Assembly: GCA_050246595.1 (NCBI GenBank)
Contig: JBFWVT010000120.1
Coordinates: 1-10,555 of the forward strand
Origin: DATARH01 sp050246595
GTDB lineage: Bacteria > Pseudomonadota > Alphaproteobacteria > ATCC43930 > CGMCC-115725
DNA length: 10,555 nt
Direction: 5' to 3'
The translations under genes and the position numbers were made by a program. Position 1 is the stretch's first letter, and every line of letters starts with the position of its first letter. Positions 1 to 7,177 of this stretch are shown here, in pieces. The notes below the pieces were generated by a model, which was given only the letters and a program-made list of their open reading frames with translations, did no database searches and was not told the origin of the DNA.

Positions 1-2
1 AT

Positions 3-122
3 GTTGCGGAGTGCATTGACCGCTATCGGCTGTTCGTCAGGGAGCGGGAGCTTTGCCATACCGTCATTTTCGGCAGGTCAGCGGTCGGCAGGAACATTCG
101 TTTAGTGGCTGTTGCTACATAA
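3..122 (+). CDS. possible 3' end of a gene entering from the left
   Basis: Frame 3 is open from the window edge to a TAA at 120-122. It gives about 39 residues, beginning VAECIDRYRLFVRERELC. The first two thirds use mostly G/C-ending codons, as the real genes here do, but the last ten codons do not. The peptide matches no family I recognise. The other two forward frames and all three reverse frames are broken by stops in the same stretch. It may be the C-terminus of a plus-strand gene convergent with the CoA-transferase, or simply chance. Without the upstream sequence this stays a weak call. Confidence 0.2.
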   Translation, partial: VAECIDRYRLFVRERELCHTVIFGRSAVGRNIRLVAVAT

Positions 123-126
123 TACC

Positions 127-246
127 GGAGAAAACAAGAAAGGCCCTCTCAAGCGGGGGAGAAACCAAGAGGTCCCCGCAAACAGGGGAGAAAACAAGAA
201 AGGCCCTCTCAAGCGGGGAGGAGGCAAAAAGAACCCTCCCCCGCTT
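127..246. repeat. array of four degenerate 30-bp tandem units
   Basis: Units begin at 127, 157, 187 and 217. Units 1 and 3 are identical over their full 30 bp, and the identity runs on to 32 bp (127-158 and 187-218). They start GGAGAAAACAAGAAAGGCCC. Unit 2 (157-186) and unit 4 (217-246) are diverged versions with the same purine-rich first half and C-rich second half. Unit 4 runs directly into the palindrome at 234-257, so the array looks like a local expansion of the left flank of that dispersed element. No open reading frame here resembles a gene. Confidence 0.75.
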
Positions 247-257
247 GCGGGGGAGGG
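234..257. repeat. dispersed CCCTCCCCCGC palindrome, copy 1
   Basis: Two perfect 11-bp arms (CCCTCCCCCGC and its complement) flank a TT loop. A related palindrome with 10-bp arms and an AA loop lies at 4156-4177. This kind of element is widely scattered between genes in alphaproteobacterial genomes. Here it sits about 45 bp beyond the stop of the CoA-transferase and could fold in its mRNA, but it has no T-tract, so a terminator role is only possible. Confidence 0.8.
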
Positions 258-280
258 CAGGGTGGGGGCATCGTCGAGAA

Positions 281-306
281 CTGAAGCGGCCGGTGTCGGC
301 CTTCAG
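281..306 (-). terminator. hairpin across the CoA-transferase stop codon
   Basis: CTGAA (281-285) pairs with TTCAG (302-306), and GGCCG (288-292) pairs with CGGCC (297-301). A two-base bulge joins the stems, and the loop has four bases. The TGA stop of the minus-strand gene is inside the outer stem. No U-tract follows, so this would be a weak or Rho-assisted terminator, or an mRNA 3'-end stabiliser. Confidence 0.3.
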
Positions 307-1529
307 ATCACCCCGTCTTTCTTCAGCCCCGCGACATCGCCTTCGCTCATCCCGAGCCAGTCGGCAAAAACATCGTTCGTATGCTGGCCCAGCAATGGGG
401 CCGGGGCGATTTTCGGCGGTTTGCCGTCAAAACGCACCGGGAAGGTCGGCATTGGCAATTCGCCGTTCGGGTGTTGCTGCGTCTGGATGATGCCGCGCGA
501 TTGGAAGGTCGGCTCGGCCAGGAGGTCGCCGGTATCGAGCACTGCCCCGGCCGGAATACCGGCGGCGCCGAGAATGCGCATCGCTTCCTGCTTGTCATGC
601 GTTCGGGTCCACGAAGCGACCATCTCGTTGACCTCCTCGGCACGCTGGAGGCGTTTCTCGCGGTCGAGATAGTCGGGATTGTTGGCGAGATCCTCGCGGC
701 CGATCACCGTGCACAGCCGGCGCCAGTGCTCCGGGTTGTTATGGCTGTTGAAGACATAGATCCAGTCGTTCGGCCCGCCGCCCTTGCACGGGAAGATGTC
801 GTTCGGCGGCACCGGCGGCCCGAACCCGGCCTGACCGCGCGCCTGCGGCTGACCGAGTCTGGCGTGGTTGATAAACGCGCCGCGGAGGTAGTTGAGCTGT
901 GCGTCCTGCATCGCAACCTGCAACCGGCGACCCTGGCCGGTGGTGTTGCGCTCGTAAAGCGCGGCCAGGATCGAGATCGCCATCAGCATGCCGGTGCCGG
1001 TGTCGCCGAGGGTCGGTCCCGGACGGATCGGCTTGCGCCCGGCCTCGCCGGTGATCGCCATATTGCCGCCGCAGGCCTGCGCGATCATGTCGAAGGCCAA
1101 GTTGTGCTCGTAGGGGCTGCCCTCGCCAAAGCCCTTGACCTGGGCGTAAATGAGGCGCGGGTTGAGCTTGTGCAGTTCGTCCCAGCCCAGACCCAGCTTC
1201 TCGATCGTGCCCGGCGCCATGTTCTCGATAAAGACGTCGGCCTGCTTCGCCATGTCCTTGACCAGCGCGAGACCGCGCGGCGATTTCAGATTGACCGTGA
1301 CCGACTTCTTATTGGCGTTGTAGATCATGAAATAATACGCGTCGGCGCCGGGCTTTGGTCCGGTGCCGAGGATGCGGCCGGGTTCGCCGCCTTTCGGGTT
1401 CTCGACCTTGACGACCTCGGCCCCGAGCTGGGCCATCACCTCGGTGCAGGTCGGCCCGGCCTCGAATTGCGTCAGGTCCAGCACGCGGACTCCGGCGAGG
1501 CAGTTCGGCGCAGCGGCGGCTTCTGGCAT
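303..1529 (-). CDS. family III (CaiB/BaiF) CoA-transferase
   Basis: Family III CoA-transferases move CoA between acyl groups through an aspartyl-CoA thioester, in the cytoplasm. Recognisable features are the N-terminal VRVLDLTQFEAGPTCTEVMA, then AQLGAEVVKVENP, NANKKSVTVNLKSPRG, and the catalytic-site motif GPTLGDTGTGM with Asp176 (numbered from the chosen start) as the expected nucleophile. The later CKGGGPNDWIYV stretch resembles the formyl-CoA transferase branch. The length of 408 aa is normal. I chose the ATG at 1527-1529 because a GGGAGG lies six bases upstream. The same GGGAGG would abut the ATG at 1533-1535, and a TTG at 1557-1559 would add an unconvincing extension. The gene is monocistronic and divergent from the glycosyltransferase. 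Substrates cannot be named: oxalate/formate, carnitine, bile-acid and aromatic succinyl transferases all share this fold. Family confidence is high, substrate unknown. Confidence 0.93.
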   Translation of the reverse strand: MPEAAAAPNCLAGVRVLDLTQFEAGPTCTEVMAQLGAEVVKVENPKGGEPGRILGTGPKPGADAYYFMIYNANKKSVTVNLKSPRGLALVKDMAKQADVFIENMAPGTIEKLGLGWDELHKLNPRLIYAQVKGFGEGSPYEHNLAFDMIAQACGGNMAITGEAGRKPIRPGPTLGDTGTGMLMAISILAALYERNTTGQGRRLQVAMQDAQLNYLRGAFINHARLGQPQARGQAGFGPPVPPNDIFPCKGGGPNDWIYVFNSHNNPEHWRRLCTVIGREDLANNPDYLDREKRLQRAEEVNEMVASWTRTHDKQEAMRILGAAGIPAGAVLDTGDLLAEPTFQSRGIIQTQQHPNGELPMPTFPVRFDGKPPKIAPAPLLGQHTNDVFADWLGMSEGDVAGLKKDGVI

Positions 1530-1794
1530 CTTCATCCTCCCTTTGGTAGCGTACAGCAAAATAACGGGATGACGCCGGCATCGCCATCGATATGAAACAG
1601 CCGACGACCCGGCGAGGAACCGGGCGGCCCAATGGCGCGGTCGCGAGCCCGCCGGCAGCGCAGATGCTTGCCGAGCGCCGATTGCCGGAAGCCATCCGCC
1701 GTTTGCCGATCCGAACTTGCCAAAGGCCTGGACGAGACGTTAGAAAACCCGAGGAACTGCTCCCAGCCGGTAAAGATCGCGGGCCGGAGCCGTC
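1530..1794. other. divergent intergenic spacer between CoA-transferase and glycosyltransferase
   Basis: This must carry the start signals for both flanking genes. On the plus strand TTGCCA (1717-1722) is followed after 17 bases by TTAGAA (1740-1745). The -35 is good and the -10 poor, so this is only a candidate for the glycosyltransferase promoter. No clear promoter is visible for the minus-strand gene. Open frames here (for example from 1592) have no ribosome site and no protein-like composition. No RNA gene or mobile element is seen. Confidence 0.4.
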
Positions 1795-3018
1795 ATGGAA
1801 TATCCAGCGCTCCTAGAACGAGACGTGACCCCGACCCCCACCGAACCCGCGCGCAGCATCGGAGTATCCGCACCCCAGGCCAGTCTGCTTCACATATTTC
1901 CAAGTTTTTCAAGGGGCGGCGTCCCGCTGCGGACGTGTCGCATCATCAACCACCTTGGCCCGCAATTCCGCCACGCGATTGTCGCCCTCGACGGTCATTT
2001 TGAAGCCGCCCGCCATTTGCCGCCCGATGTGGATGTCAATCTGCTGGAGATGACCCGGCGGCCCGGCAAGTGGCAGGGTGCTCTATCCGCCTTGACGACG
2101 CTGCGTCGCCTCAAGCCCGACCTCCTGGTTACATACAATTGGGGCTCGATAGACTGGGCAATTGCCAACCGGTTGTCGCCGGTCGCGCCGCAACTCCATT
2201 TCGAGGACGGCTTTGGCAGGGAGGAAGCGGACAGGCAGTTCCGTCGCCGCGTATTGTGCCGGTATTGGGCATTGGCGCGCTGCAAGTCGGTGGTCGTCCC
2301 CTCCCATCTATTGGAGCAACTCGCGCACAACATTTGGCGGTTGCCGCCGGAAATTATCACGTACATACCAAATGGGGTTAGTGTCGAACGGTTTTCGGCG
2401 CCGGTCTCCGAACCCGCTCCGGGGTTGACGCGCCGTCCCGGCGAATTGCTCATCGGTACGCTCGCGCCGTTGCGGCCGGAGAAAAACATCGGGCGATTGC
2501 TGCGGGTCTTCGCCATGGTCGACACGACTTTGCCGGTGCGCCTCGTGATTGCCGGCGACGGCGCCGAGCGAAGCGCGCTCGAACGCGCGGCGGATCAACT
2601 CGGAATAGCCGACCGTGTCGTCTTCACAGGGCATGTGCCTCCGGAATCCGTGTTGGGCTGCCTTGACATCTTTGCTTTGTCCTCCGATACGGAGCAGATG
2701 CCGGTGGCGCTCCTCGAAGCGATGGCGGCCCGCCTGCCGGTCGCCTCTGTCGATGTCGGGGACGTCAGGACGATGGTATCCCGAGAGAACCGGCAGTTTA
2801 TCGTTGCACGCGACGACGATGCCGCCTTTGCCGCCGCGATCGGGCGCCTGTTGCGCGAGCCGATGACACGCGCGCGGCTCGGCTCCCAGAACAGGGAGCG
2901 CGTCGTTGCGGAATTCTCGGAACAGCGTATGTTCGACCGATATTCCGAACTCTTTCTCGCCCACCTGGTTCAACACCGGCATGACCGCGGCGGCACCCGG
3001 CTGCATTCCAGTTCGTGA
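1795..3018 (+). CDS. GT4-like (GT-B fold) glycosyltransferase
   Basis: Family 1/GT4 glycosyltransferases add a sugar from a nucleotide-sugar donor to a lipid or glycan acceptor at the cytoplasmic side, usually for surface polysaccharide. The N-terminal domain has HIFPSFSRGGVP (33-44) with the glycine turn of the GT-B fold, and an HFEDGFGREE stretch (135-144). The C-terminal domain has PNGV (192-195), GTLAPLRPEKN with Arg227 and Lys230 expected at the donor phosphates, VIAGDG (251-256), and the E-x7-E signature EQMPVALLEAM, where Glu300 and Glu308 bind the donor. The family more often has EGxP here, so EQMP is a mild variant. At 407 aa it is full length with no membrane segment. The start has CGGAG six bases upstream. 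A and T appear at third positions far more often than in the ggt to SDR genes, which suggests separate acquisition. No other polysaccharide genes lie nearby, so acceptor and sugar are unknown. Confidence 0.9.
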   Translation: MEYPALLERDVTPTPTEPARSIGVSAPQASLLHIFPSFSRGGVPLRTCRIINHLGPQFRHAIVALDGHFEAARHLPPDVDVNLLEMTRRPGKWQGALSALTTLRRLKPDLLVTYNWGSIDWAIANRLSPVAPQLHFEDGFGREEADRQFRRRVLCRYWALARCKSVVVPSHLLEQLAHNIWRLPPEIITYIPNGVSVERFSAPVSEPAPGLTRRPGELLIGTLAPLRPEKNIGRLLRVFAMVDTTLPVRLVIAGDGAERSALERAADQLGIADRVVFTGHVPPESVLGCLDIFALSSDTEQMPVALLEAMAARLPVASVDVGDVRTMVSRENRQFIVARDDDAAFAAAIGRLLREPMTRARLGSQNRERVVAEFSEQRMFDRYSELFLAHLVQHRHDRGGTRLHSSS

Positions 3019-3167
3019 GACAGAAACGCAGTACAAAATGCGTCGAAGCGGAAGTCTTCAGCAATTAAAGAGCCACGCTCAATCATAGGGCCGGTATCCG
3101 AGCCGGCAGCGGCCGCGATTGGCTCCTGCGGTTTGCGGCGCTGGTCCGGATTACCGGGGAAGACATC

Positions 3168-4088
3168 ATGAATACCGCCTATCGCCTGCGCCTGTTCGAG
3201 AATTACCGCTTTGTCCTGTACGCGCCGTTCTATGCGGCACATGCGACCGGCGCCTACGAAGCCGAGGGGCTGGAGGTGGAACTGCTGCCGTCTCCGGGTC
3301 CGGGCAAGGCCGAGGCGGCGCTCGCCGCCGGCGAGATCGACGTGTTGTGGATGGGGCCGATCCGGGTCATGAAGCACCATGACGACAACCCGGATTCACC
3401 GCTCGTCGAATTCGCCGAGGTGGTCTGCCGCGACCCGTTTTCGCTGGTCGGGCACGAACCCTATCCGGAATTCCGCTTGGTCGAACTCGGTCACATGCGG
3501 TTCGCCAGCACCAGCGAGGTCCCGACCCCCTGGCTGTGTCTCGAACAGGATATGCGCGAGGCCGGGTTCGACCCGGAATGGGTGCCGCGCATCACCGGCA
3601 ACAGCATGAAAGACAGCGTCGCCGCATTGCATGACGGCAGCATCGACGTCGCGCAGCTGTTCGAGCCGTATGTCGAGCAGGCGGTATCCGGCGGCGCCGC
3701 GATCTGGTATCCGGCGAGCCAGCGCGGACCGACCAGCTATACCGTGTTTGTGACGACGCGCGACCGGCTGGCCGGCGACCCCGAGCCGTTCCGCCGCATG
3801 ACGCGGGCGATGCGCCGCACGCAGCAATGGATCGCCGGCGAGACGCCGCGCGCGCTGGCCGCCGCGATCGCCGATTATTTCCCGGATCTCGACCGCAGCG
3901 TCCTGACCCGGTCGCTGACCCGCTACAAGGAGCAGGGTGTGTGGGCCGCCGATCCGCGCCTGTCGGAGGAGGGATTTCTGCGGTTGCAGCGGGCGCTGCT
4001 CGGCGGCGGCTTTATCAAGCGCGCGGTGCCGTTCGCCGAATGCGTCGATAATAGTCTGGCTGAGGAGGCGGTGAAGGCGGTGTCGTGA
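3168..4088 (+). CDS. NMT1/THI5-like substrate-binding protein, without signal peptide
   Basis: The protein (306 aa) has the plan of the NMT1/THI5 periplasmic-binding fold. An opening strand is followed by FVLYAPFYAAHATGAYEAEG, then a long beta strand, a glycine-rich turn (PSPGPGKAEAALAAGEIDV, about residues 41-59), and a second-lobe segment at KDSVAALHDGSIDVAQLFEP. The family usually delivers pyrimidines, sulfonates, nitrate-like or aromatic ligands to an ABC importer. The visible N-terminus (MNTAYRLRLFENYRF) has no hydrophobic signal segment and no lipobox, and upstream DNA offers no better start: ATG 3168 has GGGGAAG upstream. It lacks the CCCFC motif of the eukaryotic HMP synthases. No permease or ATPase gene is in the window. 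Its TGA overlaps the GTG of ggt, so the two are probably translationally coupled. It could be a cytoplasmic ligand sensor or an enzyme-like relative. Fold confidence is good, ligand unknown. Confidence 0.82.
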   Translation: MNTAYRLRLFENYRFVLYAPFYAAHATGAYEAEGLEVELLPSPGPGKAEAALAAGEIDVLWMGPIRVMKHHDDNPDSPLVEFAEVVCRDPFSLVGHEPYPEFRLVELGHMRFASTSEVPTPWLCLEQDMREAGFDPEWVPRITGNSMKDSVAALHDGSIDVAQLFEPYVEQAVSGGAAIWYPASQRGPTSYTVFVTTRDRLAGDPEPFRRMTRAMRRTQQWIAGETPRALAAAIADYFPDLDRSVLTRSLTRYKEQGVWAADPRLSEEGFLRLQRALLGGGFIKRAVPFAECVDNSLAEEAVKAVS

Positions 4089-5914
4089 CTGAAAAAGGCT
4101 GCACGATACGGCCGGCGAGAGAAAGGCGCGGAATCCGCGCTTACCCCCACCCTTCCCTCCCCCGCAAGCGGGGGAGGATTTTCCGTTGTTCCCTCCCCCG
4201 CAATCCCCAGATCAAGTCCGGGGAGGGGAGGGTCAGGGAGGGGGTCCTCACAGCTATTCTCCTGCTGCTGTGGCTCGGGGTTGCGCAGGCGGCGCCGGTT
4301 GCCGAAAGCCGGCACGGCATGGTGGTCAGCGCGCACCTTCTCGCCAGCGAGATCGGAGCCGACATCCTCAAGGAGGGCGGCAACGCGATCGACGCCGCGG
4401 TGGCGGTCGGCTACGCGCTGGCGGTGGTCGATCCGTGCTGCGGCAATATCGGCGGCGGCGGTTTTATGCTGATCCGCCTCGCCGACGGCCGCCGCACGGT
4501 CGTCAATTTCCGCGAGAAGGCGCCGCGCGCCGCGCATCGCGACCTGTATCTCGACGGGCAAGGCGAGGTCCGGCGCGAGGCGAGCCTCACCGGCTATCTG
4601 GCCGCCGGGGTGCCCGGCACGGTGAGGGGTCTCGATCGGGCGCTTATGGCTTACGGCCGGCTCGACCGCGCCAGGGTCATGGCGCCGGCGATCGCGCTGG
4701 CGCGCGACGGGTTCGCGCTGGTGGAGGCGGATGCCGCGATCATCGCATCGCGGGCCGCGCGTCTGGCGCGCGATCCGGAGGCGGCGCGCATTTTTCTGCG
4801 CTCGGATCTCTCGCCCTATCGCGCCGGCGACCGTCTGGTGCAGCCGGACCTGGCCGCGACCCTGGCGCTTGTCGCCGAGCAGGGACCGCAGGCGTTTTAC
4901 CGGGGGAAGATCGCCGCCGCGGTGGAGGCCGCCTCAGAGGCGCGGGGCGGGGTTCTGACAAAAGCGGATTTTGCCGATTACGATATCGCCGAAGCGGCGC
5001 CGGTCGTCTGCGCCTATCGCGGGTTTCTGGTCTATTCGGCGCCGCCGCCAAGCGCCGGCGGCACGGTGCTGTGCGAGATGCTGCAAATCCTCGCCGGCTG
5101 GGATTTGCGCGCTCTCGGCCACCGCTCGCCGCAGGCGATCCATCTGATGGCTGAGACAATGCGGCATGCGTTTGTCGACCGCAACACCGCGTTCGGCGAC
5201 CCCGATTTTGTGCCCGATCCGCGAGAGCGTCTGCTGTCGCCCGAATACGCCGCCGCGATCCGCGCCGCGATCGATCCCGGCCGGGCGACCCCATCGGCCG
5301 CGCTGGGTCCCGGCATTCCGCCGCACGAAGCGGCCGAGACGACGCATTATTCGGTCGTGGACAAGGACGGAAACGCGGTCGCGGTGACGTACACGCTGAA
5401 CGGCAATTTTGGTGCGGCGGTCGTCGCTCCCGGCACCGGGTTTCTGCTCAACAACGAGATGGACGATTTCACCGTCAAGCCGGGCGCGCCGAACCTGTTC
5501 GGTCTCGTCCAGGGCGGCGCCAACGCGATCGCGCCGGGCAAGCGGCCCCTGTCCTCGATGACCCCGACGATCGTCGAGCGCGACGGCCGGCCGGTGCTCG
5601 TGCTCGGCAGTCCGGGCGGGCCGCGCATCATCACCGCGGTGCTTGAAACGATCGTGAACATCGTCGATTTCGGCCTGTCGCCGCCCGATGCCGTCGCGGC
5701 GCCGCGGTTTCACCAGCAATGGCTGCCCGACCTGCTGTATGTCGAGCGCGGCGGGTTTCCGCCGGAAACGCTGGCGGCCCTGGCCGAACGCGGGCACCGG
5801 GTCGAAGAGCAGCGGCCCTGGGGCGCGGTCGAGCTGATCGCGATCGGGCCGGATGGTGCTCTGCTCGGGGTCAGCGACCCGCGCCGCCCGGCCGGCGCCG
5901 CGATCGGGTATTGA
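4085..5914 (+). CDS. ggt: gamma-glutamyltransferase (glutathione hydrolase) proenzyme
   Basis: This enzyme cleaves the gamma-glutamyl bond of glutathione and related peptides, normally in the periplasm, after self-cleavage into large and small subunits. The cleavage and nucleophile site is the first Thr of ETTHYSVVDKDGNAVAVTYTL, Thr419 here. Arg143 in NFREKAP, NNEMDDF, PLSSM (Ser490-Ser491) and GSPGG (Gly511-Gly512) match known substrate-binding residues. Residue 418 is Glu, where the E. coli enzyme has Gln. The signal peptide core is residues 54-66 (VLTAILLLLWLGV) with likely cleavage after AQAA. It is preceded by 53 residues, of which 21-53 are a translated palindromic repeat. No ATG, GTG or TTG lies in frame between GTG 4085 and the ATG at 4319, which is after the signal peptide. 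The start is therefore either GTG 4085, an unusual codon, or Met79 (giving a cytoplasmic form). The gene is coupled to the binding protein upstream, and the aminotransferase follows 14 bp later. Confidence 0.96.
   Translation: MTEKGCTIRPARERRGIRAYPHPSLPRKRGRIFRCSLPRNPQIKSGEGRVREGVLTAILLLLWLGVAQAAPVAESRHGMVVSAHLLASEIGADILKEGGNAIDAAVAVGYALAVVDPCCGNIGGGGFMLIRLADGRRTVVNFREKAPRAAHRDLYLDGQGEVRREASLTGYLAAGVPGTVRGLDRALMAYGRLDRARVMAPAIALARDGFALVEADAAIIASRAARLARDPEAARIFLRSDLSPYRAGDRLVQPDLAATLALVAEQGPQAFYRGKIAAAVEAASEARGGVLTKADFADYDIAEAAPVVCAYRGFLVYSAPPPSAGGTVLCEMLQILAGWDLRALGHRSPQAIHLMAETMRHAFVDRNTAFGDPDFVPDPRERLLSPEYAAAIRAAIDPGRATPSAALGPGIPPHEAAETTHYSVVDKDGNAVAVTYTLNGNFGAAVVAPGTGFLLNNEMDDFTVKPGAPNLFGLVQGGANAIAPGKRPLSSMTPTIVERDGRPVLVLGSPGGPRIITAVLETIVNIVDFGLSPPDAVAAPRFHQQWLPDLLYVERGGFPPETLAALAERGHRVEEQRPWGAVELIAIGPDGALLGVSDPRRPAGAAIGY
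4145..4243. repeat. dispersed CCCTCCCCCGC palindrome element, copy 2, inside ggt
   Basis: Two perfect 10-bp arms (CCTCCCCCGC and complement) with an AA loop lie at 4156-4177. A second half follows at 4191-4231, where CCCTCCCC is answered by GGGGAGGGG around a less regular centre. The element is the same family as the palindrome at 234-257. It encodes ggt residues 21-53 in frame with no stop (PHPSLPRKRG, then RNPQIKSGEG), the arginine/proline-rich peptide expected from translating such a repeat. Confidence 0.75.
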
Positions 5915-5928
5915 GCCGGAGGACAGCG

Positions 5929-7110
5929 ATGCGGTATTCGCCGCTTGTCGAACGGATCGCCGGACGCGGCGCCGCCGCGTGGGACACGCATAGCGAGGCG
6001 CGCCGGCGGCAGGAGGCGGGCGAGGACATTATTTTTCTTACTGTCGGCGATCCCGATCAGGACCCGCCCGCCTCGGTGATCGAGGCTGCGGTCCGGTCGT
6101 TGCGCGCGGGCCGTACCGGATACTCCGCGATCATCGGCTATCCGGCGCTGTGCGAGGCGATCGCGGCGCGGGTTGTGCGGCGCACCGGACGGGCTTGCGG
6201 GATCGAGAATGTGGCGGTCGTGCCGGGAGCGCAGGGCGGTCTCTATTGCGCCGTGCAATGCCTCGCCGGGCCGGGCGACGAAATCATTGTGCCCGAGCCG
6301 ATCTATGCAACCTACGAAGGCGTCGTCGGGGCCAGTGGTGCGACACTGGTCACGGTGCCGTTGCGGCCCGAGACTGGGTTCCACCCCGATCTTGACGCGA
6401 TCGCCGCCGCCGTGACGCCGCGCACCCGCGCGATCTGGATCAACACCCCGCACAACCCGACCGGCGCGGTGTTCACCGCCGACGAGATCGCGGCGATCGC
6501 CGCGCTGTGCCGCCGTCACGATCTGTGGCTGCTGTCCGACGAGGTTTACGAGGATTTGGCCTTTGCCCGGCCGCATGTCGGCGCCTGGTCGCTGCCCGAC
6601 ATGGCCGAGCGCATGGTGGTCGTCTCCAGCCTGTCGAAATCGCACGCATTGCCCGGATTTCGCCTGGGCTGGGTGGTCGGGCCGCCGCTGCTGATCCGGC
6701 ATCTGTTCAACCTGCTGCTGTCGATGACCTATGGCGGTCCCGCCTTTATCCAGGACGGGGCGCTGGCGGCATTGACCCGCGATCTGCCCGAGGTCGCGGT
6801 ATTACGCGAGGACTACCGGGCGCGCGCCGCGCTGTTGTCGGAAAGGCTGCGGCAGGCGCCGGGGTGCCGCGTCGTGCCTCCGGAAGGCGGCATGTTCGTG
6901 CTGCTCGACGTGCGCGGCACCGGTCTCGATGCCGGTGCGTTTGCCGCCCGGCTGCTCAAGGCCGAAGGGGTCGCGGTCCTGCCCTGCGACGGCTTCGGCC
7001 CGAGCGCCGCCGGCCACCTGCGGATCGCGTTGTGCGCCCCGGAGAAGCGGCTCGCCGACGCAGGCGACCGCATCGTGCGCTTCGCGAAATCGTTGCAGCA
7101 ATCCGCGTGA
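5929..7110 (+). CDS. PLP-dependent class I/II aminotransferase
   Basis: A fold-type I aminotransferase of 393 aa, of the AspC-like subgroup that deaminates amino acids to 2-oxo acids in the cytoplasm. Visible sites are FLTVGDPDQDPP near the N-terminus, GAQGGLY (100-106, phosphate-cup region), HNPTG (175-179), SDEVYEDL with Asp204 against the pyridine nitrogen and Tyr207 near O3', and SSLSKSHALPGFRLGW, where Lys237 forms the Schiff base and Arg245 holds the phosphate. HLRIALC near the C-terminus should carry the substrate-carboxylate arginine. The start at 5929 was chosen over the longer open frame because CGGAGGA lies six bases upstream, the protein begins as its relatives do, and the extension would overlap ggt. 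The 14-bp gap to ggt suggests co-transcription: ggt releases amino acids (Glu, Cys-Gly) that this enzyme could use. The amino acid preference cannot be read from sequence. Confidence 0.94.
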   Translation: MRYSPLVERIAGRGAAAWDTHSEARRRQEAGEDIIFLTVGDPDQDPPASVIEAAVRSLRAGRTGYSAIIGYPALCEAIAARVVRRTGRACGIENVAVVPGAQGGLYCAVQCLAGPGDEIIVPEPIYATYEGVVGASGATLVTVPLRPETGFHPDLDAIAAAVTPRTRAIWINTPHNPTGAVFTADEIAAIAALCRRHDLWLLSDEVYEDLAFARPHVGAWSLPDMAERMVVVSSLSKSHALPGFRLGWVVGPPLLIRHLFNLLLSMTYGGPAFIQDGALAALTRDLPEVAVLREDYRARAALLSERLRQAPGCRVVPPEGGMFVLLDVRGTGLDAGAFAARLLKAEGVAVLPCDGFGPSAAGHLRIALCAPEKRLADAGDRIVRFAKSLQQSA

Positions 7111-7177
7111 CGCCGCTGTGCGTAACGCTCTTGCGGCCAGGCTTGGCGGCGGGATCGCAGTTTGCCAAAGTAGCGGG

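Noticed and set aside
127..218. Two exact 32-bp repeats separated by 28 bp, resembling a minimal CRISPR
   Set aside because: The 28-bp 'spacer' is itself a diverged copy of the unit, the array merges into a dispersed palindrome, and no cas gene is present.
381..1595. Long plus-strand open frame (404 codons) opposite the CoA-transferase
   Set aside because: It is an antisense shadow caused by high GC3. Its translation has no family features, while the minus strand has clear CoA-transferase motifs.
1592..1816. Possible small gene in the divergent spacer
   Set aside because: It lacks a ribosome site, its translation is low in complexity and rich in Arg/Pro, and its end overlaps the glycosyltransferase start.
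3168..4088. Thiamine-pyrimidine (HMP) synthase of the THI5 type
   Set aside because: The characteristic CCCFC cysteine motif is absent and no thiamine gene or TPP riboswitch is visible.
5710..6702. Long minus-strand open frame opposite ggt and the aminotransferase
   Set aside because: It has a histidine/arginine-rich translation without motifs and spans two well-supported genes on the other strand.
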